A stretch of DNA of 64,000 nucleotides from Rheum nobile (GCA_027886185.1 WOAB01000606.1:1116001-1180000); one strand, 5' to 3'. Positions 21,371-34,725 are shown, counted from the first letter of the stretch. Translations and numbers: made by a program. Notes: generated by a model not told the origin, from the letters alone.

Positions 21371-22280
21371 GGCCTTTTGGTTTTCTCAACTTGATTTTTT
21401 GTTTGGAATTTAAGAGAGTCTGGACTCTGGTGGTGCTGTGTTGCTTGTGATTTGTTTGATTTGGATCTGAGTTTTGGATGGTGAGTTTGCATTGCAGGAT
21501 ATTAAGAAAAGACATCATTTTAGGGGATAAGGCTCCTTAATTGTAGGATTAGAGCATATTTATGCCGTGATATTTGAATTGTTCTGAGGGATGTGAGCGA
21601 GTATATTATCATAGGGATTCCATCCTCTGACCATGTATGTGTTGAAGATTCTGAGAGTTGCTTTGATGTTAATTGCTGACTGCCATTTCATCATATTTCA
21701 GTTGCTCAATGGCGGTTATGTTGTGGGTTAGGATCCCTTGGATGGAGAAATTTAATGTAAACATATACATGAAAACAATGATATTAGATGTTGCTTCTGT
21801 GTTGAATGTCACTGAATTCTTTCAGATGCATAGAGAGGAAGTTTTCTTTGTGTGTCAATGAGCTAATGGCATCAAATGCAGCAAGTCCTGATTTGTGATG
21901 ATAAAATGTTATATGCATAAGCAGTATTCATAAAGCGGGTAACATCGAAGCGAAAACTCCCGAAGATTTTGAAGATCAAGTCGTCTCTAAGGCTCGATTT
22001 CTAGGTTTGTGTACTTCTTCAGGTAACACCTTTCTCGTTCTCTCTACTTCAGTTTCTGATCTTTGCTTTGGGTACTTTCTGAATATAAATATATGCAGCA
22101 GTAAAAAGGAGAACAATTTAGTCAAACCAGCATGTGGTTTCAACTTCAAATTTTTCACATGTCTCCAAATTATCGACTCTACAAAAGCCATCACTTTGCC
22201 CGCAATTTTGAAACTACACAAACTTGCTGCAAGTCTGCAACTTCAATTCTTCATGTCAAACGCAGAGAGAGGATCAAATA
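21371..22280. other. Intergenic stretch
   Basis: No convincing exon, RNA gene or repeat end could be assigned between the exon-like remnant and the Mutator-like element. Confidence 0.35.
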
Positions 22281-22728
22281 GGCACCGAATTTAAAGTAAT
22301 CCGTGCGCATTCCAGATCTTCTTACACGTGTCTCCATCTGACGATTGGTAGTGATCCTTCATTTAACACACGGAGGGGCATTTTGGTCATTTTCCACGCA
22401 TTCACTGTAGCCGTCTCTCCTTGCCTCTCTCTCGATTCGCTCTGTTTCTCGCAATCGCCATTGGAGGTAAATGTTCGCTATTGATGATTTCAGTTCATGT
22501 TCTTCATGGATCTCGTCTCTTTCGATATATTAACGCTATTGTATATCTGTAGCCGTCGTTCTTCGCGTCTCTGATCTCGATCGATTTGGTATCTATTTCC
22601 GTATTCGCTGTCGTCGGAATCGCCATTGGAGGAGTTGTTGCTTCTCGCTCGTTGCAGTTCACGTTCTTCATCGATTTCGCCTCCTTCAATCTTCCATTGC
22701 TATTGGATTGACTGGCATAGACGTTTCT

Positions 22729-25700
22729 ATGGATTCTGGTAAGTCAATTTGTTTTGTTTTGTTTTAGGGTTCCAGAATTTCTTACTGTGTCTACTTATGT
22801 TCTCCGATTGCTAGTAATCTGAGTATGATTCTTTTCAATTTGGTTGTTATCTGGCGTTTCTAATGTGGATGTTGTTTGACAGATTCGTATTAACCTTTTC
22901 ATCATTAGATTTTCCATCCTTTCTATGGGCGATTGTTTTGAACCTATGCCTTATAGAAATGAACCTGGATGTTATTTATGTTTGCAGTGCCTGGTAGTGG
23001 TTCTGCTGGTGCTAGTGGTAGTGTATCCCTGGATCCGAGTTCTCCTAGTTCATATCCAAGTGATTCGGATACTGAGATGTCGTCGGATTTATCCGTTACG
23101 CGATTATCTCAAGGTGGATCGGTGTACCACATTCCAATCTGTGTTGATTCTCTGAAACCAGTTGTTGGTATGCTGTTCGGTCATTGGGGGAAGCGATTAA
23201 TTTTTACAAGGCATATGCACTGGAATGTGGCTTTGTTGTGAGGCTCGGCGGATCACGCATGGCAGGCGATGTGGTTGCACTGAAGTACTTGCATTGCACC
23301 AGACAAGGTTTTAAAACTGGCCAGAACAACACAAAGCGCATGCGCCCACGTCCTTCAAACAGAGTTGGTTGTAAGGCGAAACTCACCCTCACTTTTGCGG
23401 GCAACCAAGGCTACAAAGTAACAGCGTTTGAAGATCGCCACACTCATGAAATGGTTGTTGGTAAGGATAAACAGTTTATGAAGTCTATGAGGAAGCTGGA
23501 CTTTGGACATAAAAAGTTTGTGATGGATTGTGAGAAAGCCCACATCGGTCCAGTGAGGTCTCATAGGATATTCAAGGAACTCGTGGGCGGCTACTCCAAA
23601 GTTGTTGCATCAGCTGTTGACTTCAAGAACTACCAGCGAGATATGTTGGCTTACATAGGTGGTTCCGATGCTCAGATGATGATCAATCGTTTGTTCAACA
23701 AAAAAGAACTTTGCCATGCGTTCTTCTTTGAGTATGACGTGGATTCTTGTGATCGTTTGACACGTTTATTTTGGGCCGATCCTGTGTCTCGCAAGAACTT
23801 CTCTCTCTTCGGCGACATTGTATCGTTTAATGCTACGTACCGTACCAACATGTTATTTTCTATCCTTCTTCATTGCATTGTTCCCGTTCTATTTTACAGT
23901 GCAACCAGCCTTCAATTTAATGTTTTTTCGTTCTTTTAATGTTAAGTTCATTGGATGAACCTCTTAGTTATATTGAATGAACCTGTCTGTTGAAACTGAT
24001 GAACCTCGTATACAAACTGATGAACCTAGTGTGAAATCCAATCCTATTGCTATCTACATATTCCAGTCTGTTTGCTGAGGTCCCAAATGAACCTACAAGA
24101 CATCACCAATGAACCTGGTCCATTTTTGAAGTGTCTAACCTATTCTATTTCTGATGAACCTGTCACTTATACTCAATGAACCTGTAAGTTGTAAATGATG
24201 AACCTCTTAGTTATATTGAATGAACCTCTCTGTTGAAACTGATGAACCTCGTATGCAAACTGATGAACCTAGTGTGCAATCCAACCCCATTGATATCTAC
24301 ATATTCCAGTCTGTTCGCTGAGGTCCCAAATGAACCTGCAAGACAGCACCAATGAACCTGGTCCATTTTTGAAGAGTCTAACCTATTCTATTTCTGATGA
24401 ACCTGTTACTTATACTCAATGAACCTGTTAGTTGTAAATGATGAACCTCTTAGTTATATTGAATGAACCTCTCTGTTGAAACTGATGAACCTCGTATGCA
24501 AACTGATGAACCTAGTGTGAAATCCAACCCCATTGCTATCTACATATTCCAGTCTGTTCGCTGAGGTCCCAAATGAACCTGCAAGACAGCACGAATGAAC
24601 CTGGTCCATTTTTGAAGTGTCTAACATATTCTATTTCTGATGAACCTGTTACTTATACTCATTGAACCTGTTAGTTGTAAATGATGAACCTCTTAGTTAT
24701 ATTGAATGGACCTCTCTGTTTAAACTGATGAACCTCGTATGCAAACTGATGAACCTAGTGTGGAATCCAATCCTATTGCTATCTACATATTCCAATCTGT
24801 TTGCTGAGGTCCCAAATGAACCTGTAAGACACACCAATGATCCTGGTCCATTTTTGAAGTGTCTAACCTATTCTATTTTTGATGAACTTGTTACTTATAC
24901 TCAATGAACCTGTTAGTTGTAAATGATGAACCTCTTAGTTATATTGCATGAACCTCATTGTGTATTCATTCTAATCAACCTCATTGTGTACTTATGTATC
25001 CTGATTTGATTGCTCTTTTTATTAGACACTTATTTGAGTGTTTTTATCCCTTTTTCTTATTCATAGTTGGCTTTGTGTACATCTGTTTCATATAGGTATA
25101 ATCTGATTTTCATACCATTCACCGGGCTAGACCATCACAAGTCGAGTGTCACTTTTGCGACTGGTTTAATTTTCAAGGAAGATGCGGGATCATACGTTTG
25201 GTTGCTGGAGAAATTCAAGGCAGCAATGGTGCACGAGCCAAAGGTTATAGTTACAGACCAAGACATGTCCATGAAGTCGGCTATTGAACAAGTTTTCCCG
25301 CGTTCGCGCCACAGGCTTTGTATGTGGCACATCATGAAGAAAGTGCCCGCAAAGACCAAGTACGACACTACCGCTGGTTCAGAATTTAGGGCTAGGCTGG
25401 ACAACATTGTGTGGACCCATGACCTTTCACCCTCAGAGTTTGAGACACAATGGGCTGCGTTGCTTGATGAATTCCCACTGGTGAAGCGGAGGTGGTTTGA
25501 TGACATGTTTGCAATCCGACATTTTTGGATCCCAGCCTACTTCAGGGATGTGATGTTTGGCGGTCTGCTTAGAACTACTTCTGTTTCAGAATCTGCAAAC
25601 AGTTACTTTGGTCACTTTAGTGACAGATACTACCGCCTAGTTGAGTTGGTGATGCACTTTGACGTATCCATGGACACGCAGAGACACAAGTAGGCGAAGC

Positions 25701-26506
25701 TGAACTTTGAGTCTTCTACTATGCGTCCAGATTTGAAGACGCCTTTAGGATTGGAGAAGCACGCATCTGAGGTGTACACGCTCTCGATTTTCAAACTTGT
25801 TCAGGATCAGATTATGGAATGTTGTCTATCATGCTTTATGGTGAGCATGTCTGATGTCAACGGTACAAAATTCTACGGTATCAAGGATTGCTTATCCAAG
25901 AGTTTCACAGTGGAGCAGTCAGCTGAAGGTGTGGATTTTTTTTGTAGTTGTCGCATGTTTCAAAGGATTGGTCTGTCTTGTTGTCATCTCATTTTTGTGT
26001 TCAGGAACCTCGGGTTTGATAGGATTCCGGATAGGTATGTCCTTGCGCGCTGGACCATGGATGCCACTATTACACCGATGTTCACTATCGACAACACCGT
26101 TGTGACTCAGTGTGCGGCCCTTGAAGAGCGTGAGGCGGTCATGAATGAGGTGATTTCTGACTTTTATAGCTGTGTGGGGCTATTGGAGGACAAGCCGGAC
26201 CTCATGAAACAGTTTTCGGTTCTGCTTAAGGAGAAAAAGGCGTCTCTGCTGTGTGGAAGTGGTGCTTCATCTAGTTCTGGCGCGTCGAACCTGGAGCATC
26301 TTCAGTCTTATGCCGGAGGTGAAGTACCTTCAGTCATTAATGTGCTGCCACCAGAGCAAGCCAAAAACAAAGGAAGCGGGTCGCGTATCCGGAGTGGAAG
26401 AGAAATTTCTATCGCTTCGAACCGTGCAGGGCAAAGGCGTTGCGGCAGATGCAACAAGTTAGCCACTCACAATAGTCGCACTTGCACTGAAGTGCTGGAC
26501 TCTTAG
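22729..26506 (+). pseudogene. FAR1-type Mutator transposase, copy A
   Basis: Three exons: 22729-22738 (ATGGATTCTG then GTAAGT), 22988-23851 and 25096-26506. The intron phases agree at both junctions. The second exon carries the FAR1/WRKY-GCM1-type DNA-binding region (FYKAYALECGFVVR, then HCTRQGFK, GCKAKLTL, DRHTHEMV). The third carries the MULE DDE core (FIPFTGLDHHKSSVTF, VTDQDMSMKSAI, CMWHIMKK, SESANSYF), a SWIM finger (FCSCRMF...SCCHLIF) and a C-terminal zinc knuckle (CGRCNKLATHNSRTC). Defects: a one-base deletion near 23180 before GEAINFYK; FNATYRTN where the first catalytic Asp is expected (Asn instead); and TAG at 25691 where copy B keeps CAG. The large intron consists of TGAACC repeats. 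Confidence 0.85.
23940..24960 (+). repeat. TGAACC array in transposase intron, copy A
   Basis: TGAACC recurs roughly every 22 bp through the intron. The motifs are organised in higher-order units of about 243 bp, marked by CTAGTGTGAAATCCAATCC (24027, 24270, 24515 and 24757, with small changes). Motifs are all on the + strand. Confidence 0.9.
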
Positions 26507-26569
26507 TGTTCTTCAGTATTTTTCGATTCCATTTTTTTTTGCTTACTTTTGCTGAACTTTTAAGAATTT

Positions 26570-27560
26570 TGATGAACATGATACTTATACTCAATGAACC
26601 TGTTAGTTATACATGATGAACCTGTTTCTTATACTCAATGAACCTGCATGCATAAATTAATGAACCTGTTAGTTCCAATCAATGAACCTTGTTGATTTTT
26701 GAAGTGTATAACCTATTGTATGTCTTATGAACCTGTTACTTATTCTAAATGAACCTGTTAGTTTTAAATGATAAACCAAGTAGTTAAATGATAAACCAAC
26801 ACCTAATGAACCCCCAACACCTAAAATGAACCTCAGAAAAACCTAATGAACCTCCAACACCTAAAATGAACCCCCAACTCCTAAAATGAACCTCAGAAAA
26901 ACCTAATGCACCCTGTAAAAGCAAATGAACCCCCAACACCTAAAATGAACCTTGTAAAAGCAAATGAACCCCCAACACCTAAAATGAACCTCAGAAAAAC
27001 CTAATGTACCCTGTAAAAGCAAATGACCCCCAACACCTAAAATGAACCGCAGGAAAACCTAATGAACCCTGTAAAAGCAAATCAACCCCCAACACCTAAA
27101 ATGAACCTCAGAAAAACCTAAGAACCCCAAACACCTAAAATGAACCCCCAACCCATAAAATGAACCTTAGAAAAACTTAATGAATTCTGTAAAAGCAAAT
27201 GAACCCCCAACACCTAAAATGAACCTCAGAAAAACCTAATGAACCCTGTAATAGCAAATGAACTCCCAATCCCTAAAATGAACCTGCAAGTCAAAACCAA
27301 TGAACCTGCCTTTGAAACGTAATGAACCTGCAAGTCAGCACTAATGAACCTGGTTGATTTGTTGATTTTTGAATTGTATAACCTATTGTATGTCTGATGA
27401 ACCTGTTACTTATTCTAAATGAACCTGTTAGTTTTAAATGATGAACCAAGTAGTTATAAGTCATGAACCTGCATGAGAAAATTAATGAACCTGCATGTCA
27501 ACACCAATGAACCTGCATGAGAAAATTAATGAACCTACAAGACAATAGCAATGAACTTGC
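26570..27560 (+). repeat. TGAACC array in the central spacer, unit A
   Basis: Downstream of the transposase stop, TGAACC is spaced by 22 bp at both edges and by 20 bp in the middle (blocks AATGAACCCCCAACACCTAA and AATGAACCTCAGAAAAACCT). It separates the convergent 3' ends of the transposase and Ulp1-like genes. Confidence 0.9.
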
Positions 27561-28139
27561 TAATATATTGAAGTCTTGATCCTAATTTAGGCAATTACAC
27601 AAGTGATTAGTGCTATATGTTAGTATCATTGTACCCAATTCAGCAGTCATATATTTACCCAATCTATACAATCAACCTATTATCATTCTTACGAAAAGTC
27701 AATCATCTAATGTTCATGCATACGGCCCTTCAGGGTTGTCTTTTATGATCTGCAGTGCCTTTTCTCGTATTTCATTAGCTTCGGAGGTGATGATGGCATG
27801 CACGTATTTGATTCTCAGCTCTTCAATGCCCTTTTTTTTGTTCTTGTTGTTCATCTGATCCTCCCATTTCTCATTTGGCACGCCCATGTACTTCTCCATG
27901 TATCTCATGATAAACACCCCAGAGTCTTGTTCTTCTGCTCCGTCAGACTGGACCGATAGAGGAATCAATTGTGGCTTATGCTGTGTAGATTCAATCTCGC
28001 TTGCTCTCCTGGCCAAGTGATTCTAGCGGAAGTATATTTCAGTCATGTGTACCTGCACACAAGCATAAAGAGAACAAATTAATTTTAACCCAAACAGTCA
28101 AAAAAATGTTGTCAATAACACAATTTAACTGTTGGTTTC

Positions 28140-28320
28140 ATGTCAAACCAATGAACCTGCATGAGAAAACTAATTAACCTACAAGACAACACCAATGAAC
28201 CTGGAGGATTTTTTAAGTGTATAACGTATTCGATGTCTGATGAACCTGTTACTTATACTCAAAGAACCTGGTAGTTGTAAATGATGAACCTAGTAGTTAT
28301 AAGTCATGAACCTAATGCTT
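28140..28320 (+). repeat. TGAACC motifs in a Ulp1-like intron, unit A
   Basis: About eight motifs at roughly 22-bp spacing fill the intron between exons 28513-28376 and 28052-27714. Confidence 0.8.
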
Positions 28321-28814
28321 GGGCAGAGTACTGTCACTAGTAACAAGACAATTTAATCAATTATTGTACACTTACAATCTTGTGAATCGCTTCCTGATAG
28401 AGCTGCGTATCACCGTTGTTCGGCACACTGTCTAGCACATGAAGGGTTTTACTCTTAATGTTCATGGCAATTAGAAAGTAACGGTCATTGTGGATTATGA
28501 CCGGTACAAAAACCTGTAATAATCCGTTTAGTTAGTGACGTTTGAAATTAACTCACAAAAAATTATGAACAGAATAAATACAAAAAACAGACAAGCTTAG
28601 AATAGCAATAAACTTACCATGTCTATGTCCTTTAATTTTCGTCCATGCACCTCAGCCACGGCGTTGTTGAAGTTCCTCATGAACTCGCCCAGTTGATCTT
28701 TCAAGGTTATATTCTGTTTCAACATTTCATGATTTTTTGTTAGTATACGGGAATTATATATTCAAGCCACAACGTGGACAGATAAATTGTTGAACTTATA
28801 GGACTTCACTTTTC

Positions 28815-29160
28815 ATATGATGAACCTCGTATGCAAACTGATGAACCTAGTGTAAAATCCAATCCTATTGCTATCTACATATTTCAGTCTGTTTGCTGAG
28901 GTCCCAAATGAACATGCAAGACAGCACCAATGAAAATGGTGCATTTTTGAAGTGTCTAACCTATTCTATTTCTGATGAACCTGTTACTTATACTCAATGA
29001 ACCTGTTAGTTGTAAATGATGAACCTCTTAGTTATATTGAATGAACCTCTCTGTTGAAACTGATGAACCTCGTATACAAACTGATGCACCTAGTGTGAAA
29101 TCCAATCCTATTGCTATCTCAATAAAATTATGAACCTCGTTTTATTTACTGTTGAACCGC
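28815..29160 (+). repeat. TGAACC motifs in a Ulp1-like intron, unit A
   Basis: A partial copy of the same 243-bp higher-order unit as in the transposase intron sits inside an intron of the opposite-strand gene, in the same + orientation. Confidence 0.8.
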
Positions 29161-30324
29161 ATAGTATATATGCATGCAGCTTATTCTTTTAACTTTTAAC
29201 CATTTTTACTTACCATTTGGTATACATACAGGAATGCTCTGCTGGGCTTGTTGCTGCTTTTTACCTCCTTATTAGTGTTCAGAATGGTTGACCAAGCATC
29301 AATTGCTTTGTAGTGGATGTCCACATCCATTGCCAACTCCATTCTAGAGACTTTCAGCGACTTGTGTTTGAAGAGCGCCTCACTATTCAATTGCATAGGA
29401 ACAAAAGTGTTATGCAGTAGTAAACCTTTATCTCTAATATTTTGCATAATAATAAAATAAAATAAAATATGTCAGAATGTATGTATATCTTACCCTCCTA
29501 TGCTGCAGTGGTTACAGTAGTTGTGCATCACGATTGCCTCCTTTGATCTACTGGCAAAGATGTCGACAGTGCGGCTTTTGTAGGGGCTTCTGAGCTTTTC
29601 CCCAAGTTTCTTGTGCCTTGGCCCGTGAACTACATCAGCATCAGCCACCACTTGTTTCCCCTTGCCCTTTTCTTTTGCCTTTTCCGCTTCAGCGAGCTCC
29701 TTGTCCTTATGTGTAGCAGCCACTGCTTGTTCTTCATCCATCGCTTCCGCAACACCAATTTCTTGTACCTCCTCTGACCCTATGAGCACTGAAGGTTCTT
29801 CATCATCGTTTTTCTCAGTCTCAACGTCATCCGACTCCTCTAAACTTATCAGCTTGAAAGATGGAATTTTCAAACACGGAGACTTTCTGGCCTTCTTCGT
29901 TGTTGCTGGTGCGCGGGGTGTTGGTGCGCGGGGTGTTGGTGCGGGGGGTGTTGGTGCTGGGGGTGTTGGTGTTGGTTCCTTGTCCTTAGTACCAACAACA
30001 GTCTCATGCGCAGTGCCTTGCACCCTCTCTTTCTCTAGCTGTTGAACTTCATCTCTATCCTCCTCTCTGTCACTGAGCACGTCAATGTACTCATTCATAA
30101 CTATGTTTACATCCTCCCAATTTTGTGTGGTATTAATGCCCTGTGTTGCCTTAGAAGTGGAAGGTTCAGCATTTGAGAACTTGATCTTTTCTTTTGAAGC
30201 ATCAGCCTTCTCCACCTGTCTCAAGCATTCTATGAGTTGTGGATCGCTCCAGAAAGGGTGGTCGGCATCATTCCATATCTTCTCAAATTCGCTTATTTCC
30301 TCTTCCTCGGCCTTTTTGTCGCCA

Positions 30325-30427
30325 CACTAGTACAGAAATTGCGTTTTACATCATTTAATATACACCGGATGCGTGTCATAGTGTTGTAAAAGAGTGGTGC
30401 TATACTATTATACATCGGTTATTCACC
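30325..30427 (+). mobile_element. Duplicated left tip of the CACTA element
   Basis: CACTAGTACAGAAATTGCG and the following subterminal sequence match 36723-36825. They end abruptly at the tandem-duplication junction, with the CCA target site (30322-30324) kept. This shows that the CACTA element was present before the duplication. Confidence 0.9.
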
Positions 30428-31390
30428 TAGTGTGAAATCCAATCCTATTGCTATCTACATATTCCAGTCTGTTTGCTGAGGTCCCAAATGAACCTGCAAG
30501 ACAGCACCAATGAACCTGGTCCATTTTTGAAGTGTCTAACCTATTCTATTTCTGATGAACCTGTCACTTATACTCAATGAACCTGTAAGTTGTAAATGAT
30601 GAACCTCTTAGTTATATTGAATGAACCTCTCTGTTGAAACTGATGAACCTCATATGCAAACTGGTGAACCTAGTGTGCAATCCAACCCCATTGATATCTA
30701 CATATTCCAGTCTGTTCGCTGAGGTCCCAAATGAACCTGCAAGACAGCACCAATGAACCTGGTCCATTTTTGAAGAGTCTAACCTATTCTATTTCTGATG
30801 AACCTGTTACTTATACTCAATGAACCTGTTAGTTGTAAATGATGAACCTCTTAGTTATATTGAATGAACCTCTCTGTTGAAACTGGTGAACCTCGTATGC
30901 AAACTGATGAACCTAGTGTGGAATCCAACCCCATTGCTATCTACATATTCCAGTCTGTTCGCTGAGGTCCCAAATGAACCTGCAAGACAGCACGAATGAA
31001 CCTGGTCCATTTTTGAAGTGTCTAACCTATTCTATTTCTGATGAACCTGTTACTTATACTCATTGAACCTGTTAGTTGTAAATGATGAACCTCTTAGTTA
31101 TATTGAATGAACCTTTCTGTTTAAACTGATGAACCTCGTATGCAAACTGATGAACCTAGTGTGGAATCCAATCCTATTGCTATCTACATATTCCAATCTG
31201 TTTGCTGAGGTCCCAAATGAACCTGCAAGACACACCAATGATCCTGGTCCATTTTTGAAGTGTCTAACCTATTCTATTTTTGATGAACTTGTTACTTATA
31301 CTCAATGAACCTGTTAGTTGTAAATGATGAACCTCTTAGTTATATTGCATGAACCTCATTGTGTATTCATTCTAATCAACCTCATTGTGT
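30428..31390 (+). repeat. TGAACC array, unit B
   Basis: Copy of the transposase-intron array, with the roughly 243-bp units starting at 30428, 30671, 30916 and 31158. Confidence 0.9.
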
Positions 31391-31496
31391 ACTTATGTAT
31401 CCTGATTTGATTGCTCTTTTTATTAGACACTTATTTGAGTGTTTTTATCCCTTTTTCTTATTCATAGTTGGCTTTGTGTACATCTGTTTCATATAG

Positions 31497-32907
31497 GTAC
31501 AATCTGATTTTCATACCATTCATCGGGCTAGACCATCACAAGTCGAGTGTCACTTTTGCGGCTGGTTTAATTTTCAAGGAAGATGCGGGATCATACGTTT
31601 GGTTGCTGGAGAAATTCAAGGCAGCAATGGTGCACGAGCCAAAGGTTATAGTTACAGACCAAGACCTGTCCATGAAGTCGGCTATTGAACAAGTTTTCCC
31701 GCGTTCGCGCCACAGGCTTTGTATGTGGCACATCATGAAGAAAGTGCCCGCAAAGACCAAGTACGACACTGCCGCTGGTTCAGAATTTAGGGCTAGGCTG
31801 GACAACATTGTGTGGACCCATGACCTTTCACCCTCAGAGTTTGAGACACAGTGGGCTGCGTTGCTTGATGAATTCCCACTGGTGAAGCGGAGGTGGTTTG
31901 ATGACATGTTTGCAATCCGACATTTTTGGATCCCAGCCTACTTCAGGGATGTGATGTTTGGCGGTCTGCTTAGAACTACTTCTATTTCGGAATCTGCAAA
32001 CAGTTACTTTGGTCACTTCAGTGACAGATACTACCACCTAGTTGAGTTGGTGATGGACTTTAACATAGCCATGGACACGCAGAGACACAAGCAGGCGAAG
32101 CTGAACTTTGAGTCTTCTACTATGCGTCCAGATTTGAAGACGCCTTTAGGATTGGAGAAGCACGCATCTGAGGTGTACATGCTCTCGATTTTCAAACTTG
32201 TTCAGGATCAGATTATGGAATGTTGTCTATCATGCTTTATGGTGAGCATGTCTGATGTCAACGGTACAAAATTCTACGGTATCAAGGATTGCTTATCCAA
32301 GAGTTTCACAGTGGAGCAGTCAGCTGAAGGTGTGGATTTTTTTTGTAGCTGTCGCATGTTTCAAAGGATTGGTCTGCCTTGTTGTCATCTCATTTTTGTG
32401 TTCAGGAACCTCGGGTTTGATAGGATTCCGGATAGGTATGTCCTTGCGCGCTGGACCATGGATGCCACTATTACACCGGTGTTCACTATCGACAACACCG
32501 TTGTGACTCAGTGTGCGGCCCTTGAAGAGCGTGAGGCGGTCATGAATGAGGTGATTTCTGACTTTTATAGCTGTGTGGGGCTATTGGAGGACAAGCCGGA
32601 CCTCATGAAATAGTTTTCGGTTCTACTTAAGGAGAAAAAGGCGTCTCTGCTGTGTGGAAGTGGTGCTTCATCTAGTTTTGGCGCGTCGAACCTGGAGCAG
32701 CTTCAGTCTTATGCCGGAGGTGAAGTACCTACAGTCATTAATGTGCTGCCACCAGAGCAAGCCAAAAACAAAGGAAGCGGGTCGCGTATCCGGAGTGGAA
32801 GAGAAATTTCTATTGCTTCGAACCGTGCAGGGCAAAGGCGTTGCGGCAGATGCAACAAGTTAGCCACTCATAATAGTCGCACTTGCACTGAAGTGCTGGA
32901 CTCTTAG
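31497..32907 (+). pseudogene. FAR1-type Mutator transposase last exon, copy B
   Basis: This exon begins after the ATATAG acceptor and repeats copy A: the DDE-core parts FIPFIGLDHHKSSVTF, VTDQDLSMKSAI and SESANSYF, the SWIM finger FCSCRMF...PCCHLIF, and the zinc knuckle. There is no first or second exon upstream because the duplication breakpoint lies in the intron, so no DNA-binding domain can be made from this copy. It keeps CAG where copy A has a stop, but has its own TAG at 32611 where copy A has CAG. Confidence 0.85.
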
Positions 32908-32969
32908 TGTTCTTCAGTATTTTTCGATTCCATTTTTTTTTTGCTTACTTTTGCTGAACTTTTAAGAAT

Positions 32970-33965
32970 TTTGATGAACATGATACTTATACTCAATGAA
33001 CCTGTTAGTTATACATGATGAACCTGTTTCTTATACTCAATGAACCTGCATGCATAAATTAATGAACCTGCAAGGCAACACCAATAAACCTGTTAGTTCC
33101 AATCAATGAACCTTGTTGATTTTTGAAGTGTATAACCTATTGTATGTCTTATGAACCTGTTACTTATTCTAAATGAACCTGTTAGTTTTAAATGATAAAC
33201 CAAGTAGTTAAATGATAAACCAACACCTAATGAACCCCCAACACCTAAAATGAACCTCAGAAAAACCTAATGAACCTCCAACACCTAAAATGAACCTCCA
33301 ACTCCTAAAATGAACCTCAGAAAAACCTAATGCACCCTGTAAAAGCAAATGAACCCTGTAAAAGCAAATGAACCCCCAACACCTAAAATGAACCTCAGAA
33401 AAACCTAATGCACCCTGTAAAAGCAAATGAACCCCCAACACTTAAAATGAACCGCAGGAAAACCTAATGAACCCTGTAAAAGCAAATCAACCCCCAACAC
33501 CTAAAATGAACCTCAGAAAAACCTAAGAACCCCCAACACCTAAAATGAACCCCCAACCCATAAAATGAACCTTAGAAAAACTTAATGAATTCTGTAAAAG
33601 CAAATGAACCCCCAACACCTAAAATGAACCTCAGAAAAACCTAATGAACCCTGTAATAGCAAATGAACTCCCAATCCCTAAAATGAACCTGCAAGTCAAA
33701 ACCAATGAACCTGCCTTTGAAACGTAATGAACCTGCAAGTCAGCACTAATGAACCTGGTTGATTTGTTGATTTTTGAATTGTATAACCTATTGTATGTCT
33801 GATGAACCTGTTACTTATTCTAAATGAACCTGTTAGTTTTAAATGATGAACCAAGTAGTTATAAGTCATGAACCTGCATGAGAAAATTAATGAACCTGCA
33901 TGTCAACACCAATGAACCTGCATGAGAAAATTAATGAACCTACAAGACAATAGCAATGAACTTGC
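32970..33965 (+). repeat. TGAACC array in the central spacer, unit B
   Basis: Copy of the 26570-27560 array, with minor gains and losses of 20-bp blocks. Reverse-strand reading frames across it are by-products of the 20-bp repeat. Confidence 0.9.
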
Positions 33966-34544
33966 TAATATATTGAAGTCTTGATCCTAATTTAGGCAAT
34001 TACACAAGTGATTAGTGCTATATGTTAGTATCATTGTACCAATTCAGCAGTCATATATTTACCCAATCTATACAATCAACCTATTATCATTCTTACGAAA
34101 AGTCAATCATCTAATGTTCATGCATACAGCCCTTCAGGGTTGTCTTTTATGATCTGCAGTGCCTTTTCTCGTATTTCATTAGCTTCGGAGGTGATGATGG
34201 CATGCACGTATTTGATTCTCAGCTCTTCAATGCCCTTTTTTTTGTTCTTGTTGTTCATCTGATCCTCCCATTTCTCATTTGGCACGCCCATGTACTTCTC
34301 CATGTATCTCATGATAAACACCCCAGAGTCTTGTTCTTTTACTCCGTCAGACTGGACCGATAGAGGAATCAATTGTGGCTTATGCTGTGCAGATTCAATC
34401 TCGCTTGCTCTCCTGGCCAAGTGATTCTGGCGGAAGTATATTTCAGTCATGTGTACCTGCACACAAGCATAAAGAGAACAAATGAATTTTAACCCAAACA
34501 GTCAAAAAAATGTTGTCAATAACACAATTTAACTGTTGGTTTCA

Positions 34545-34725
34545 TGTCAAACCAATGAACCTGCATGAGAAAACTAATTAACCTACAAGACAACACCAAT
34601 GAACCTGGAGGATTTTTTAAGTGTATAACGTATTCGATGTCTGATGAACCTGTTACTTATACTCAAAGAACCTGGTAGTTGTAAATGATGAACCTAGTAG
34701 TTATAAGTCATGAACCTAATGCTTG
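34545..34725 (+). repeat. TGAACC motifs in a Ulp1-like intron, unit B
   Basis: Copy of 28140-28320, lying inside the last intron of the minus-strand gene. Confidence 0.8.

Larger units (their letters stand above)
27714..30321 (-). pseudogene. Ulp1-like gene, duplicated 3' exons (copy A)
   Basis: This is the copy-A version of the last exons of the gene described at 34118-46068: 30321-29494, 29433-29214, 28713-28618, 28513-28376 and 28052-27714. It has no upstream exons because the duplication starts inside the gene, so it lacks a promoter and start. The peptidase-like part reads HNDRYFLIAMN...VLDS and EQDSGVFIMRYMEKYMG. The exon starting at 28713 keeps its CAG acceptor, which copy B has lost. 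The last exon has TAG near 28024 where copy B has CAG. Confidence 0.8.
24027..30427. repeat. Tandem duplication, unit A (6401 bp)
   Basis: The segment from the transposase intron, through its last exon, the spacer arrays and the 3' exons of the Ulp1-like gene, to 103 bp inside a CACTA element is repeated immediately after as 30428-36825. The junction reads TTCACC/TAGTGTG. The trinucleotide ACC is shared by the two original breakpoints (24024-24026 and 36823-36825), so the duplication arose with 3-bp microhomology. The copies differ by scattered substitutions and small indels, roughly 1-2 percent by eye. Confidence 0.9.

Noticed and set aside
29662..30045. Plus-strand open frame opposite the Ulp1-like linker
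   Set aside because: It is the antisense of the Pro-Thr and acidic linker of the minus-strand gene, whose splice sites and domains fit the minus strand.
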